Position numbers and translations under genes: made by a program. Shown piece by piece: positions 19,446 through 27,177 of a DNA stretch of 64,000 nt. Under the pieces are notes generated by a model that did no database searches, was not told the origin of the DNA, and saw only the letters and a program-made list of their open reading frames with translations. The first letter of the stretch is position 1; the number at the start of each line of letters is the position of its first letter. The stretch covers positions 1 through 64,000 of the forward strand of contig NZ_FUIC01000007.1 of assembly GCF_900163695.1 (NCBI RefSeq), written 5' to 3'. The stretch comes from Gulosibacter sp. 10 (GTDB taxonomy: Bacteria > Actinomycetota > Actinomycetes > Actinomycetales > Microbacteriaceae).

Positions 19446-20296
19446 GCGCGGCTCCTTTCGGACGGGGTGCGGACTTGACGCGCGGGCACCACGATGGGGG
19501 CGCCCGTGCGGGGGTCGTTGAGGATGTGGACGGGGTAGTCGTAGACCTCCGAGACGCGCTCGGCCGTGAGCACCTCCGCGGGCGGGCCGTCGGCGACGAT
19601 GCGCCCGTCGGAGAGGAGCGCGATGCGGTCGGCGTAGGCCGCCGCGAGGTCCAGGTTGTGCACGATCACGACCACGGCGCAGCCGGTCGCGGCGTAGCTG
19701 CGCACGAGTTCGAGCACGTGCTCCTGGTGCTTGATGTCCATGGCCGCCGTGGGCTCGTCGAGCAGCATCACGGAGGAGGTCTGCGCGAGGACGCGCGCCA
19801 GCGCCGCCCGCGCGCGCTCGCCGCCCGAGAGGGAGGGGTACTGCCGCTCGGCGAAGCGCTGCGTGTCGGTGCGCTCGAGCGCGCCGGCCGTGATGAGCTC
19901 GTCCGCCTTGGCCTGCGGGGTGCCCTGCCACGGGGCCCGGCCCATGTCCACGACCTCCGATACCGTGAACGAGAACGCGATGTCGATCTGCTGCAGCAGC
20001 ACCGCGCGGCGCATCGCGAGTTCGCGGTTGGTCCAGGCATGGGTGGGATAGCCGTCGAGCGTGACCTCGCCCGAGAGCACCTCGACATCCGCGGTGATCG
20101 TGTTGATGAGCGTGGACTTGCCGGCGCCGTTCGGGCCGACGAGCGCCAGCACCTCCCCCGCCCTGATGTCGAGGTTGATGCCGTCGAGCACCCGGTTGTC
20201 GTCGAAGGCCACGACCACGTCGCGGACCGACAGCACCACGTCGCCCATCGCTACGGGCTCCGGCCGGCGCGCATGATTGATTCCGAGCATCGTCAT
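19442..20296 (-). CDS. hmuV: heme ABC transporter ATP-binding protein HmuV
   Basis: 284 residues. Walker A GPNGAGKST, signature LSGGERARAALARVLAQ, Walker B VMLLDEPTAAMD and the switch His in VIVHNLDLAAAYADRI are all intact. The start ATG 20296 overlaps the permease stop (ATGA). Length and motif wording match the HmuV/BtuD-like ATPases of class II metal-chelate importers. It powers heme import with the permease encoded at 20293-21444. Confidence 0.93.
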   Translation of the reverse strand: MTMLGINHARRPEPVAMGDVVLSVRDVVVAFDDNRVLDGINLDIRAGEVLALVGPNGAGKSTLINTITADVEVLSGEVTLDGYPTHAWTNRELAMRRAVLLQQIDIAFSFTVSEVVDMGRAPWQGTPQAKADELITAGALERTDTQRFAERQYPSLSGGERARAALARVLAQTSSVMLLDEPTAAMDIKHQEHVLELVRSYAATGCAVVVIVHNLDLAAAYADRIALLSDGRIVADGPPAEVLTAERVSEVYDYPVHILNDPRTGAPIVVPARQVRTPSERSRA

Positions 20297-21444
20297 TTCC
20301 AACCGCCTCCCGACTTCCGGCTCGCGCGGATGAGGTAGAAGAAGAACGGCCCGCCCACGAGCGAGGTGAGCATGCCGATCGGCAGATCGGCGAACTCGAC
20401 GAGGGTGCGCGCGGCCAGATCGGCGATCGTGAGCAGCAGCGCGCCGCCCAGGACCGAGGCGATGAGCAGCGCCCGGTGCGCCGGGCCGATGATCATCCGG
20501 ATGATGTGCGGCACGACGAGGCCGACGAAGGCGATGATGCCCGCGAACGCCACCGCCGAGGACACGAGCAGCGCGACGTAGACCATCACGAGGACGCGCA
20601 GCCGCTCCACGTTGACGCCCACGTGCCGTGCCGCCTTCTCGCCGAGCGAGAGGAGGTCGAGCTGACGGGCGAGCAGGACGGACAGGACGATGCCGATGAT
20701 GATCAGCGGGCCGACCAGCATCACCTGCTCCCAGCGCGAGCCGTTGAGGCTGCCCATCTGCCAGAAGACGATCTGCTCGCGGGCCTGGGTCGGGGCCCGG
20801 AAGGTGATGAAGGCGATCAGCGCGCCGCAGACGGCGTTGACCGCGACGCCCGTGAGGATCAGCGTGATCACCTCGGTGCGGCCGCCCGTGCGCGAGAGCA
20901 TGTAGACGAGGAAGGTCGTGATGAGGCCCGCCGCGAAGGCGAACGCCGGCGTAGTGAACGGGCCGAGGAACGTGAAGCCGAACAGGATCGAGAAGCTCGC
21001 GCCGACCGCCGCGCCCGAGGAGACGCCTACGGAGCCCGGCTCGGCGAGCGGATTGCCGAAGATGCCCTGCATCAGCACGCCGCCCACCGCGAGCGCGGCG
21101 CCCACGAACACCGTGAGCACGAGTCGGGGGAATCGCACCTCCGCGAGCGCGGCCGCGCCGAATTCGTGGCTCGGCCCGTCGATCCAGTGGATGCCGATCG
21201 AGTTCAGGAAGAAGCCGAGCACCTCCTGGGGCGGGATGAAGAGCTGTCCGATCATGCCCGACGCGAGGCACGCCGCGATGAGCGCGACGGCGAGGACGGT
21301 CATGAGGATCGCCGAGCGGGCGCGCTTCGGGCGCGAGGGCGCGACCTCCGGCGCCTTCAGCGGCTCCTGCTTGGCCGTCCTGATCCTGCCCGGCGCCCCG
21401 CGCTCCGGCCGTTCGGTGAGTGTGGTCACGTGATCGCCGCTCAT
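20293..21444 (-). CDS. hmuU: heme ABC transporter permease HmuU (FecCD family)
   Basis: 383 residues. After a charged cytoplasmic N-terminus of about 55 residues come about ten membrane segments of the FecCD/BtuC type. Signatures are FPRLVLTVFVGAALAVGG, GNPLAEPGSVGVSSGA, FIGLVVPHIIR-like FVGLVVPHIIRMIIG (ATPase coupling) and the C-terminal LPIGMLTSLVGGPFFFYLI. ATG 21444 overlaps the hmuT stop. It forms the channel for heme across the cytoplasmic membrane. Confidence 0.94.
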   Translation of the reverse strand: MSGDHVTTLTERPERGAPGRIRTAKQEPLKAPEVAPSRPKRARSAILMTVLAVALIAACLASGMIGQLFIPPQEVLGFFLNSIGIHWIDGPSHEFGAAALAEVRFPRLVLTVFVGAALAVGGVLMQGIFGNPLAEPGSVGVSSGAAVGASFSILFGFTFLGPFTTPAFAFAAGLITTFLVYMLSRTGGRTEVITLILTGVAVNAVCGALIAFITFRAPTQAREQIVFWQMGSLNGSRWEQVMLVGPLIIIGIVLSVLLARQLDLLSLGEKAARHVGVNVERLRVLVMVYVALLVSSAVAFAGIIAFVGLVVPHIIRMIIGPAHRALLIASVLGGALLLTIADLAARTLVEFADLPIGMLTSLVGGPFFFYLIRASRKSGGGWK

Positions 21445-22700
21445 TCCTGCTCTGACATCTCTTCGTTGATCTCCTCGAGCCGCTCCTCGACGGCCTCGGG
21501 GCCGTGCTCCGGCTGGTAGCTGAGCTCGGGCGCATAGATGGCCATGCCGAGCGCCGCGATGACCCATGCGGTGCGCGGCCCGAAGCTCATGACCTCGTAG
21601 TCGCTCATGTCGACGATCCGCTGGTTCTGACCGGCCGGGGTCTGCTTGATGCCGGGCAGCTCCAGCGCCGCGTCGAGCCCTCCGACCGAGGCGAGCCCGA
21701 GAGTCATCACGATGATCACGTCGGGCTCGGCCTTGATCAGCGCCTCCGAGTTGGTCGGCGCCATGCCCTCGAAGCCGACCTCGGTGGCGACGTCGCGGGC
21801 GCTGATCGACTGGATGATCGAGTCGGCGCCGGAGCCGATGCCGAACCAGTAGTAGATGTTGCCGCGGAGGTAGAGGAACACCACCCGGGGCTTCTCCTCG
21901 GGATCCGTCGGCGCGATGCGTCCGAGCTGCTGGATCGTGGAGGCGATCTCGGCGTTCGTGCGTTCGACCAGCGACTCCCCGAGGAGGCCCACGCCGAGGG
22001 CGTCCGCGACGAACTGGATCTGCTCGCCCACGCTGTTCACGCCCGCCTCGTACGGCGTCGGGACCATGACGACGGGGATGCCCGCCTCGCGCAGCTGGAG
22101 CTGCACGTCGTAGGGGCCGACCGAGCCGTCGGAGATGACGACCGTGGGCGCAAGGTTGAGGATCGCCTCGGCTGCGAGCTCGTGGCCGTTCTGGGTGACC
22201 AGCGGCAGGTTCTCGTTCCCCGGCATGAGGGTGGGGATGTCCGTGGCCGTGTCGCGGCCGATGAGGTTGCAGCCGAGCCCCAGCCCGATCACGGCCGCCG
22301 CGAGACCGCCGTTCTGGTTCAGCGCGAGGATGCGCGTGGTGTCGGTCACGGTCGTGCTGACGCCGTCCGCGCTCATCACCGTGGCGGGCAGCTGCTGCAC
22401 CGCGCCCGCCGCATCGGTGATCGGCGGGATCGCGGAGGACTCGGTGTACGCCGTGGTGGGTCCGGTGATCTCCCGCGGAGAGGCGAGGTCGGCGGAGGTC
22501 ACCTCCGGCAGCACCGGCGGAGCCGGCTCCGTCTGGGGCGGCGTGCTGACGCAGTCCGCGTTCTCCGCCAGCGACACGGTGCCCACGTTGTGGAAGCCGT
22601 TGATGCCGAGCCCGACGACGAGGGCGACGATCACCGCCGACCAGGTGGTCTTCCGGACGGTGCTCGGCTTGAAGCGCCGGAGGAATCGTGGCATCGCCAT
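21441..22700 (-). CDS. hmuT: heme ABC transporter substrate-binding protein HmuT
   Basis: 419 residues. The two-lobed class III binding-protein fold is visible: RILALNQNGGLAAAVIGLGL, then NGHELAAEAILNLAPTVVISDG (site of an HmuT-type His ligand), a long helix, and FEGMAPTNSEALIKAEPDVIIVM. The N-terminus has a hydrophobic segment (SAVIVALVVGLGINGF) but no lipobox Cys at its end, unlike most Gram-positive HmuT proteins, so it is either secreted or held by an uncleaved helix. Starts at ATG 22700 or 22694 are possible, and a TTG at 22715 is weaker. It overlaps hmuU by ATGA and lies 55 bases after the LAKTG protein gene. Confidence 0.9.
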   Translation of the reverse strand: MAMPRFLRRFKPSTVRKTTWSAVIVALVVGLGINGFHNVGTVSLAENADCVSTPPQTEPAPPVLPEVTSADLASPREITGPTTAYTESSAIPPITDAAGAVQQLPATVMSADGVSTTVTDTTRILALNQNGGLAAAVIGLGLGCNLIGRDTATDIPTLMPGNENLPLVTQNGHELAAEAILNLAPTVVISDGSVGPYDVQLQLREAGIPVVMVPTPYEAGVNSVGEQIQFVADALGVGLLGESLVERTNAEIASTIQQLGRIAPTDPEEKPRVVFLYLRGNIYYWFGIGSGADSIIQSISARDVATEVGFEGMAPTNSEALIKAEPDVIIVMTLGLASVGGLDAALELPGIKQTPAGQNQRIVDMSDYEVMSFGPRTAWVIAALGMAIYAPELSYQPEHGPEAVEERLEEINEEMSEQE

Positions 22701-22755
22701 GAACGAGAACCCCAATCAGAACGATCGAATCCGCCGAGGAGCGGCGGAGGAATGC

Positions 22756-23247
22756 CTATGCGTTGTCGCGGCGGGCGAACATGAGCGCCGCGCCGGCGGT
22801 GAGCGCCACGGCGCCGACCAGGCCGACGATGCCGAACTCGACGACGCCCGTCTTCGCGAGCTCGTCGGAGCCCGCGCCGTCGCCGTCGCCGCTCGAGGCG
22901 CCCCCTCCGGTCGAGGCGCCTCCGCCGGTCGAGGCCGAGCCCGAGGCGTCGGCACCGCTTCCGGCGGCATCGGCGCCCGAGGCATCGGCGCCGGCCTCCG
23001 AGCCGCCCGAGTCCGCACCGCCGGCGTCCGAGGCGCCATCGCTGCCATCCGAGGCGCCCTGCGTGGAGTCGGGGATCGTGACGTTGATGTCCGGGCCCTC
23101 GGCATCCGCGATCGCGACCTGGCCGCCGAGCGCGTGCGCACCGGCCGCCCCGAGGCCGAGCGCCAGCCCGAGGCCGATCGAGAGACTCGCGAGCAGGCGC
23201 CGCGCACGGCCTCCCGTCGCTCCGCCTCGTGCTCGTATCTCACTCAT
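22756..23247 (-). CDS. small LAKTG sortase-anchored surface protein, first gene of heme operon
   Basis: 163 residues. Signal peptide (SLSIGLGLALGLGAAGAHA), a short sequence ending DINVTIPD that is echoed in the HtaA-WxL protein (GDIDVTIPETED), then about 75 residues of Ser/Gly/Ala/Asp repeats (DASGAD, STGGGA). The C-terminus has LAKTG, a hydrophobic helix and a basic ARRDNA tail, the class E-type sorting signal of actinobacteria. There is no obvious folded domain, so it may be a wall spacer or tether. It sits directly behind the iron box at 23274-23292 and leads the hmu operon, so it should be iron-repressed. Confidence 0.78.
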   Translation of the reverse strand: MSEIRARGGATGGRARRLLASLSIGLGLALGLGAAGAHALGGQVAIADAEGPDINVTIPDSTQGASDGSDGASDAGGADSGGSEAGADASGADAAGSGADASGSASTGGGASTGGGASSGDGDGAGSDELAKTGVVEFGIVGLVGAVALTAGAALMFARRDNA

Positions 23248-23273
23248 GTTCCACCTCAGAATTCGCTTAGAAC

Positions 23274-23292
23274 TAAGGATAGGCTCACCTTA
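23274..23292. promoter_or_regulatory. DtxR/IdeR iron box heading the hmu-hta operon
   Basis: The 19-mer TAAGGATAGGCTCACCTTA matches the DtxR/IdeR consensus TTAGGTTAGGCTAACCTAA at 15 of 19 positions and is itself an interrupted palindrome. It lies 27 bases upstream of the ATG at 23247. In iron-replete cells a DtxR-family repressor would be expected to bind here and silence the LAKTG-hmuTUV-htaA operon. Confidence 0.75.
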
Positions 23293-23344
23293 GTAAATTG
23301 TCGATATGGAAGGATCGGGAAGTTCGGATCGGCCGCGAGAGCCC

Positions 23345-24550
23345 TCAGCCCTCGCCGCGGGACGCGGGCAGCCCGTTCCCCGCCTCGGAACGGGATGTCC
23401 CATCGGCCTCCGAGGGGCCGTCGGCATCGGTCCGCGCGTCGGCGCCGTCCCGCGCACCGGCGCGGCCCGCGGCATCCTCTTCGGTCAGAGTGCCGCCCTC
23501 GCCCGCCGCTTCCTTGCGCCGGGAATAGGCGAGCCACTGCGCCATCCGCCGACGCCGGATCCAGATCACGACGACGACCGCGACGGCGGCGAGGACGAGC
23601 AGGATGAGCGCGATGAGCGCCCAGGGCAGGGCGAAGACGGAGACCTCGCTCTGCAACTGCTCGGGGGCGGGGACCGCGTCGTCGAGCGGCGTGTTCACGA
23701 TCGTGAGCTCGCCGCTCACCGGCCCGATCGCCGCGGTCGGCACCTCGCGCACCACCTGCACCGAGGAGCCCGGCAGCAGATCGGTCACATCGGTGCCGAT
23801 CACCGCCCCGGGGAACATGCCCAGCAGGCCGGAGACGCGCAGGTCGTCCAGCACGTTGACCCGGGTGTTGCCGTTGTTGGTCAGCTGATAGGTGACCTGC
23901 ACGCGGCCCGGGTCGAACGGGTTCCAGGTGGCCGCGTAGGCGGCGTCGACCGCCTCCAGCGCGACGTCGGCGGTCATCTCGCCCGGCACCCGGATGCTGA
24001 TCCGCAGCCCGAGACGGCGCTCGACCTGCACCTGGCTGCCGTCCTGCTCCTCGAGCAGGGAGGCGACGATGGCCGCGGAGTGATCGCCCGGGAGCGCCCC
24101 GTCGGGCACCGCGATCGTGAACGGCACCTCTTCGCTCTCGCCGGGCGCGATCTCGATGAACTCGGTCGCCGGCTCGGTCCACAGCCCGGCGTCGAGCGAG
24201 GGCTCGCCGGCCTTGAGGATGTCGATCGCGCCGCTCGAGGTCGTGAACGCGTCGGCGGCGTAGATCCGGAGCCGCAGCGGCTCGGTCCCGGTGTTCTTGA
24301 CGAGCATCGCGTCGGTCACGGTCTCGCCGGGGCCCAGCGCGTACTCGAAATTCGGGCGCCCCTCCCCCAGCTCGCCGTCCACGGTCGAGACCGACCACGC
24401 CTCGCCCTGCTGCGCGGCCCAGGCCGGCGAGGCGGGCGGGAGCATCGCGAGGCTCGCCACGGCCAGCGCGACGAGCAGCAGGAGAGTCGGCAGCGCCCGA
24501 AGAGGGCGGGGGATCACGAGAGCGCCGAGGCGTCCTGACGCGTTGTGCAT
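23345..24550 (-). CDS. DUF916-family WxL-interacting protein, membrane anchored
   Basis: 401 residues. A signal peptide ends at ASPAWA. Residues about 40-190 match the DUF916 peptidoglycan-binding domain: FEYALGPGETVTDAMLVKN, LRIYAADAFTT, GLWTEP, IAPGESEEVPFTIAVPDGALPGDHSAAI. A second Ig-like domain follows (VTYQLTNNGNTRVNV...), then a membrane helix (LIALILLVLAAVAVVVVIW), a basic patch and an acidic cytoplasmic tail. In Firmicutes these proteins bind both WxL-domain proteins and peptidoglycan. The gene immediately upstream encodes a protein ending in a WxL-like domain, so the pair probably forms such a complex for heme capture. Confidence 0.82.
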   Translation of the reverse strand: MHNASGRLGALVIPRPLRALPTLLLLVALAVASLAMLPPASPAWAAQQGEAWSVSTVDGELGEGRPNFEYALGPGETVTDAMLVKNTGTEPLRLRIYAADAFTTSSGAIDILKAGEPSLDAGLWTEPATEFIEIAPGESEEVPFTIAVPDGALPGDHSAAIVASLLEEQDGSQVQVERRLGLRISIRVPGEMTADVALEAVDAAYAATWNPFDPGRVQVTYQLTNNGNTRVNVLDDLRVSGLLGMFPGAVIGTDVTDLLPGSSVQVVREVPTAAIGPVSGELTIVNTPLDDAVPAPEQLQSEVSVFALPWALIALILLVLAAVAVVVVIWIRRRRMAQWLAYSRRKEAAGEGGTLTEEDAAGRAGARDGADARTDADGPSEADGTSRSEAGNGLPASRGEG

Positions 24551-24637
24551 GTGGGGTTTCCTAGGGTGGGGAGGATGCGGCTCGCGAGGAGGCTCCTGCG
24601 AGAAGAACGATGATTGCGGCGGAGGCCGCCGAGGGGA

Positions 24638-26083
24638 TCAGGTGAGCGCGGTAACCGTGAGGGTGGCGGAGTAGTTCCCCGCCGGGGTGTCGTCGGGCAC
24701 GACGAGCTCGAGGTCGGCGCCGACCGTCGCGCTCGCGGCCGCGTCGGACTTCGCGAGCTGCTGAGCCGTCGCCAGGCCCTCGCCGCCCTTCGCCGCGGAC
24801 TCGACCGCCTCACCGGCGGTCACGACCTCGGTGTCGCCGTTCACGAGCTTCGGCACCCAGCCCAGGTTGCCGCCCGAGAACGACTCGCTGCCCGAGGTGA
24901 AGTCGTCCACCTGGCCGGAGAGCGTCCAGGTGTAGTCCTCTTCGCCGCCGTCGCGGGTGTCCGTGACGATCACGTTGTTCAGCTGCCCCGAGGCGACGAA
25001 CTGGTCGCCCTCCTGAGCGGCCGCGCCGAGGTCGACGGTCTCCTCGGAGGCCCACTGCCAGCCGAACTCGCCGGTGGGCTCACCGGGCTCCTCCGGCTCC
25101 GTCGGGTCCTCGGTCTCGGGGATGGTGACGTCGATGTCGCCGCCCTCGCCCTCACCGGGAGCGGGCTCCTCACCGCCGTCGTCCTCGAGTGCGTAGGAGA
25201 CGCTGAAGGGCTTCGCCGGCTTCTTCGGGTCGGCCGCGCCGCCCGAGGAGTACCAGTAGGCCGCCTGCCCGGTCGCGACGTTGAAGTCGATCAGCGACTG
25301 CGGGAACGAGCCCCAGTTGTCGCCGGTGCGGGACTGCTCGCCCGAGGGGCCGCCGGCCTCGACCTCGATCTCGACGCCGAGGTAGTCGGGCTGCACCTCG
25401 AGGCCCGTCTCGGTCACGTCGACGCCCGAGAACGTCGCGAGATCGATCGGCGTCTCCGGCAGCTCGACCCACTTCGAGGGGTCGTACATGTCCGCGCCGT
25501 AGCCGAAGCCGGTGCCCGAGAGCGTGCCCACCCCGTCCACGACCTCGAGCTGCACGTCCTTGACCGACCAGTAGGTCATGCCGCCGTAGAACACGATCGT
25601 GAACGTGCCGTCCCACGAGATCGTCGCGGACTCGGCGTCGGGGTCGACCGTGCCGGAGCCGTTCGCGAGGTTCACCTGGTTCGCGGTGGTCGAACCGGCC
25701 TGGGTGTTGACCGCGGTGCCGGCCGAGTTCTGGCACTTGGTGCCCCAGGTGGGCTGCACCTGCTGGCCGGACGCGTCGGGCTTCGTGATGGTCACGTTGC
25801 CGTCCTGCGTCTTGTAGAACCCGTCGCCCTCGGTCCAGAGGCGCGAGGAGCCCGCGTCGCCGGCCGGGCCCGCGACGAGGAAGTTGCAGCCGCCGAAGTA
25901 GGCGCCGCCGCCGGCCTCGTCGTTGATCGTCCAGGCGAAGTCCACGCCCGTGACCTGCGCTTCCGCCGCCGAGGCGGAAGTCGCGCCGAGCCCCGCGCCG
26001 AGCGCGAGGACGCTCGCGGTGAGGCCGACCCCGCCGCGCTTGAGCCAGGACGCCCGCGGCGCCCTGTTCTGCCGTTCCGTCAT
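24638..26083 (-). CDS. HtaA heme-binding domain fused to a C-terminal WxL-like wall-binding domain
   Basis: 481 residues starting at ATG 26083 after GGAGAACAC. Order: signal peptide (to about residue 40); one HtaA domain (about 45-245) nearly identical in wording to domain 1 of the protein at 15451-18168 (GGAYFGGCNFLVAGPAGDAG, FYGGMTYWSVKDVQLEV, PDYLGVEIEVE); an acidic linker GDIDVTIPETED; then about 145 residues with VIVTDTR, WTLSGQVDDF, GGNLGWVPKL and a terminal GNYSATLTVTALT, the order and spacing of a WxL domain. It probably captures heme while bound to the wall, together with the DUF916 protein encoded 87 bases downstream. Expression should be iron-repressed through the boxes upstream. 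Confidence 0.82.
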   Translation of the reverse strand: MTERQNRAPRASWLKRGGVGLTASVLALGAGLGATSASAAEAQVTGVDFAWTINDEAGGGAYFGGCNFLVAGPAGDAGSSRLWTEGDGFYKTQDGNVTITKPDASGQQVQPTWGTKCQNSAGTAVNTQAGSTTANQVNLANGSGTVDPDAESATISWDGTFTIVFYGGMTYWSVKDVQLEVVDGVGTLSGTGFGYGADMYDPSKWVELPETPIDLATFSGVDVTETGLEVQPDYLGVEIEVEAGGPSGEQSRTGDNWGSFPQSLIDFNVATGQAAYWYSSGGAADPKKPAKPFSVSYALEDDGGEEPAPGEGEGGDIDVTIPETEDPTEPEEPGEPTGEFGWQWASEETVDLGAAAQEGDQFVASGQLNNVIVTDTRDGGEEDYTWTLSGQVDDFTSGSESFSGGNLGWVPKLVNGDTEVVTAGEAVESAAKGGEGLATAQQLAKSDAAASATVGADLELVVPDDTPAGNYSATLTVTALT

Positions 26084-26167
26084 GTGTTCTCCATTCGAAT
26101 GCCCGGTCGCATCCCCGGGAACAGGGCGCGCCGATCCGATTACTCTGAACCCTCACCGGGAAGTTAG

Positions 26168-26206
26168 TTAGGATTGCCTTAACTAAGTAAGGGTGGCCTA
26201 AGCTTA
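26168..26206. promoter_or_regulatory. tandem DtxR/IdeR iron boxes between htaA-WxL and heme oxygenase
   Basis: Two 19-bp boxes one base apart. 26168-26186 (TTAGGATTGCCTTAACTAA) matches the consensus at 14 of 19 positions; 26188-26206 (TAAGGGTGGCCTAAGCTTA) at 13 of 19. They lie in the AT-rich part of the divergent region between htaA-WxL (start 26083) and the heme oxygenase gene (start 26428), so they could control both directions. Confidence 0.7.
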
Positions 26207-26427
26207 TAGCCGGGAGCCGAAGCTGACAACTCCCTCAATGCGAGCTGGGAGCCGCCGCACCGGCCTCCGTCGAACCCGGCGACTCCCGGGCACCCAGTGG
26301 AGACCCAAGGTGCCTCCCTAGGCTCGCCACACCCGATCGCCGCCAACCGAACATCCCGCCGACACCGGAGAGTGCCTCCGGACCGACGGGTGCAGCGCAC
26401 ACCGCCAGAGAACGAAAGGGACCAGGA
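26207..26427 (+). other. long untranslated leader of heme oxygenase gene
   Basis: Together with 26084-26167 this makes a 344-base gap without a gene. The 221 bases between the iron boxes and the heme oxygenase ATG have no convincing coding frame or recognisable riboswitch. If transcription starts near the boxes this is a long 5' leader. Confidence 0.4.
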
Positions 26428-27090
26428 ATGACCCAGTCATCCCCCGCCACCGTGAGCGAGCGGCTCCGCACGCTCACCGCGCAGTCGCACGAGGACGCCG
26501 AGAACTCGCCGTTCCTCGCCGAGCTCCTCCAGGGCCGCCTCGACATCAACGCGTGGTACCACCTGCTCGAGCAGTATCGATACATCTACTCGGCGCTCGA
26601 GGAGACCGCGGGCAAGATGCGGGACAACGACCCCTGCTTCGAGCTGCTCTTCGTCGAGCTCAACCGCCTCGAGGCCATCGAACGGGATCTGCACGCCCTC
26701 GAATCGAGGATCACCGTCGAGCCCGTCGGCATGCTCGCCTCCACCCGCGCCTACGTGGAGCGGATCCTCTCGACCGAGTTCGAGGGGCCCCGCTATCTCG
26801 CGCACCACTACGTGCGCTATCTCGGCGACCTGTCGGGCGGGCAGGTGATGAAGGTCTGGCTGACGCGCCACTACGACCTGACCGAGGAGGAGACCTCGTT
26901 CTTCCGCTTCGAGGACATCCCCAAGCCCGTGCCCTTCAAGAAGCGGTACCGCGAGCTGCTCGACGGGCTCGACCTCGACGAGGCCGAGCAGCGGCGGATG
27001 TGCGACGAGGCCATCGAGAGCTTCGAGGCCAATCGGCAGATCTTCGCCGAGCTGCACGAGATCACGAAGGGCGTTCCCGCGGCCGCCTAG
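26428..27090 (+). CDS. hmuO: biliverdin-producing heme oxygenase
   Basis: 220 residues, normal length for the all-helical HO-1/HmuO family. The proximal heme ligand is His21 in the motif AQSHEDAEN. The distal helix glycines are in RYLGDLSGGQ. YLAHHYVRYLGD and FYRF-like SFFRFEDIP fit the family. It opens the heme ring with reductant and oxygen, releasing Fe2+, CO and biliverdin in the cytoplasm. ATG 26428 follows AGGGACCAGGA. It is divergent from the htaA-WxL operon over tandem iron boxes and is the intracellular end point of the import system encoded downstream. Confidence 0.95.
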   Translation: MTQSSPATVSERLRTLTAQSHEDAENSPFLAELLQGRLDINAWYHLLEQYRYIYSALEETAGKMRDNDPCFELLFVELNRLEAIERDLHALESRITVEPVGMLASTRAYVERILSTEFEGPRYLAHHYVRYLGDLSGGQVMKVWLTRHYDLTEEETSFFRFEDIPKPVPFKKRYRELLDGLDLDEAEQRRMCDEAIESFEANRQIFAELHEITKGVPAAA

Positions 27091-27119
27091 CCGTGCGCAC
27101 CGCGGCGACCCCGGAAACG

Positions 27120-27160
27120 AGAGCGCGGGCCGGATGCCCTTGGCATCCGGCCCGCGCTCT
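27120..27160. terminator. bidirectional terminator between hmuO and clpP2
   Basis: Perfect 19-bp arms (27120-27138 and 27142-27160) with a CTT loop, followed by a short pyrimidine stretch (TCTCGTC). It separates two convergent genes ending at 27090 and 27178 and so closes the heme island on this side. Confidence 0.9.
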
Positions 27161-27177
27161 TCTCGTCGCCGCGAGGA

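Noticed and set aside
22870-23060. Short repetitive GGCGTC/GAGGCGTCG-like units that could be taken for a repeat array
   Set aside because: They are in frame and encode the Ser/Gly/Ala/Asp-rich wall spacer of the LAKTG protein. There are no regular spacers, so it is not a CRISPR array.
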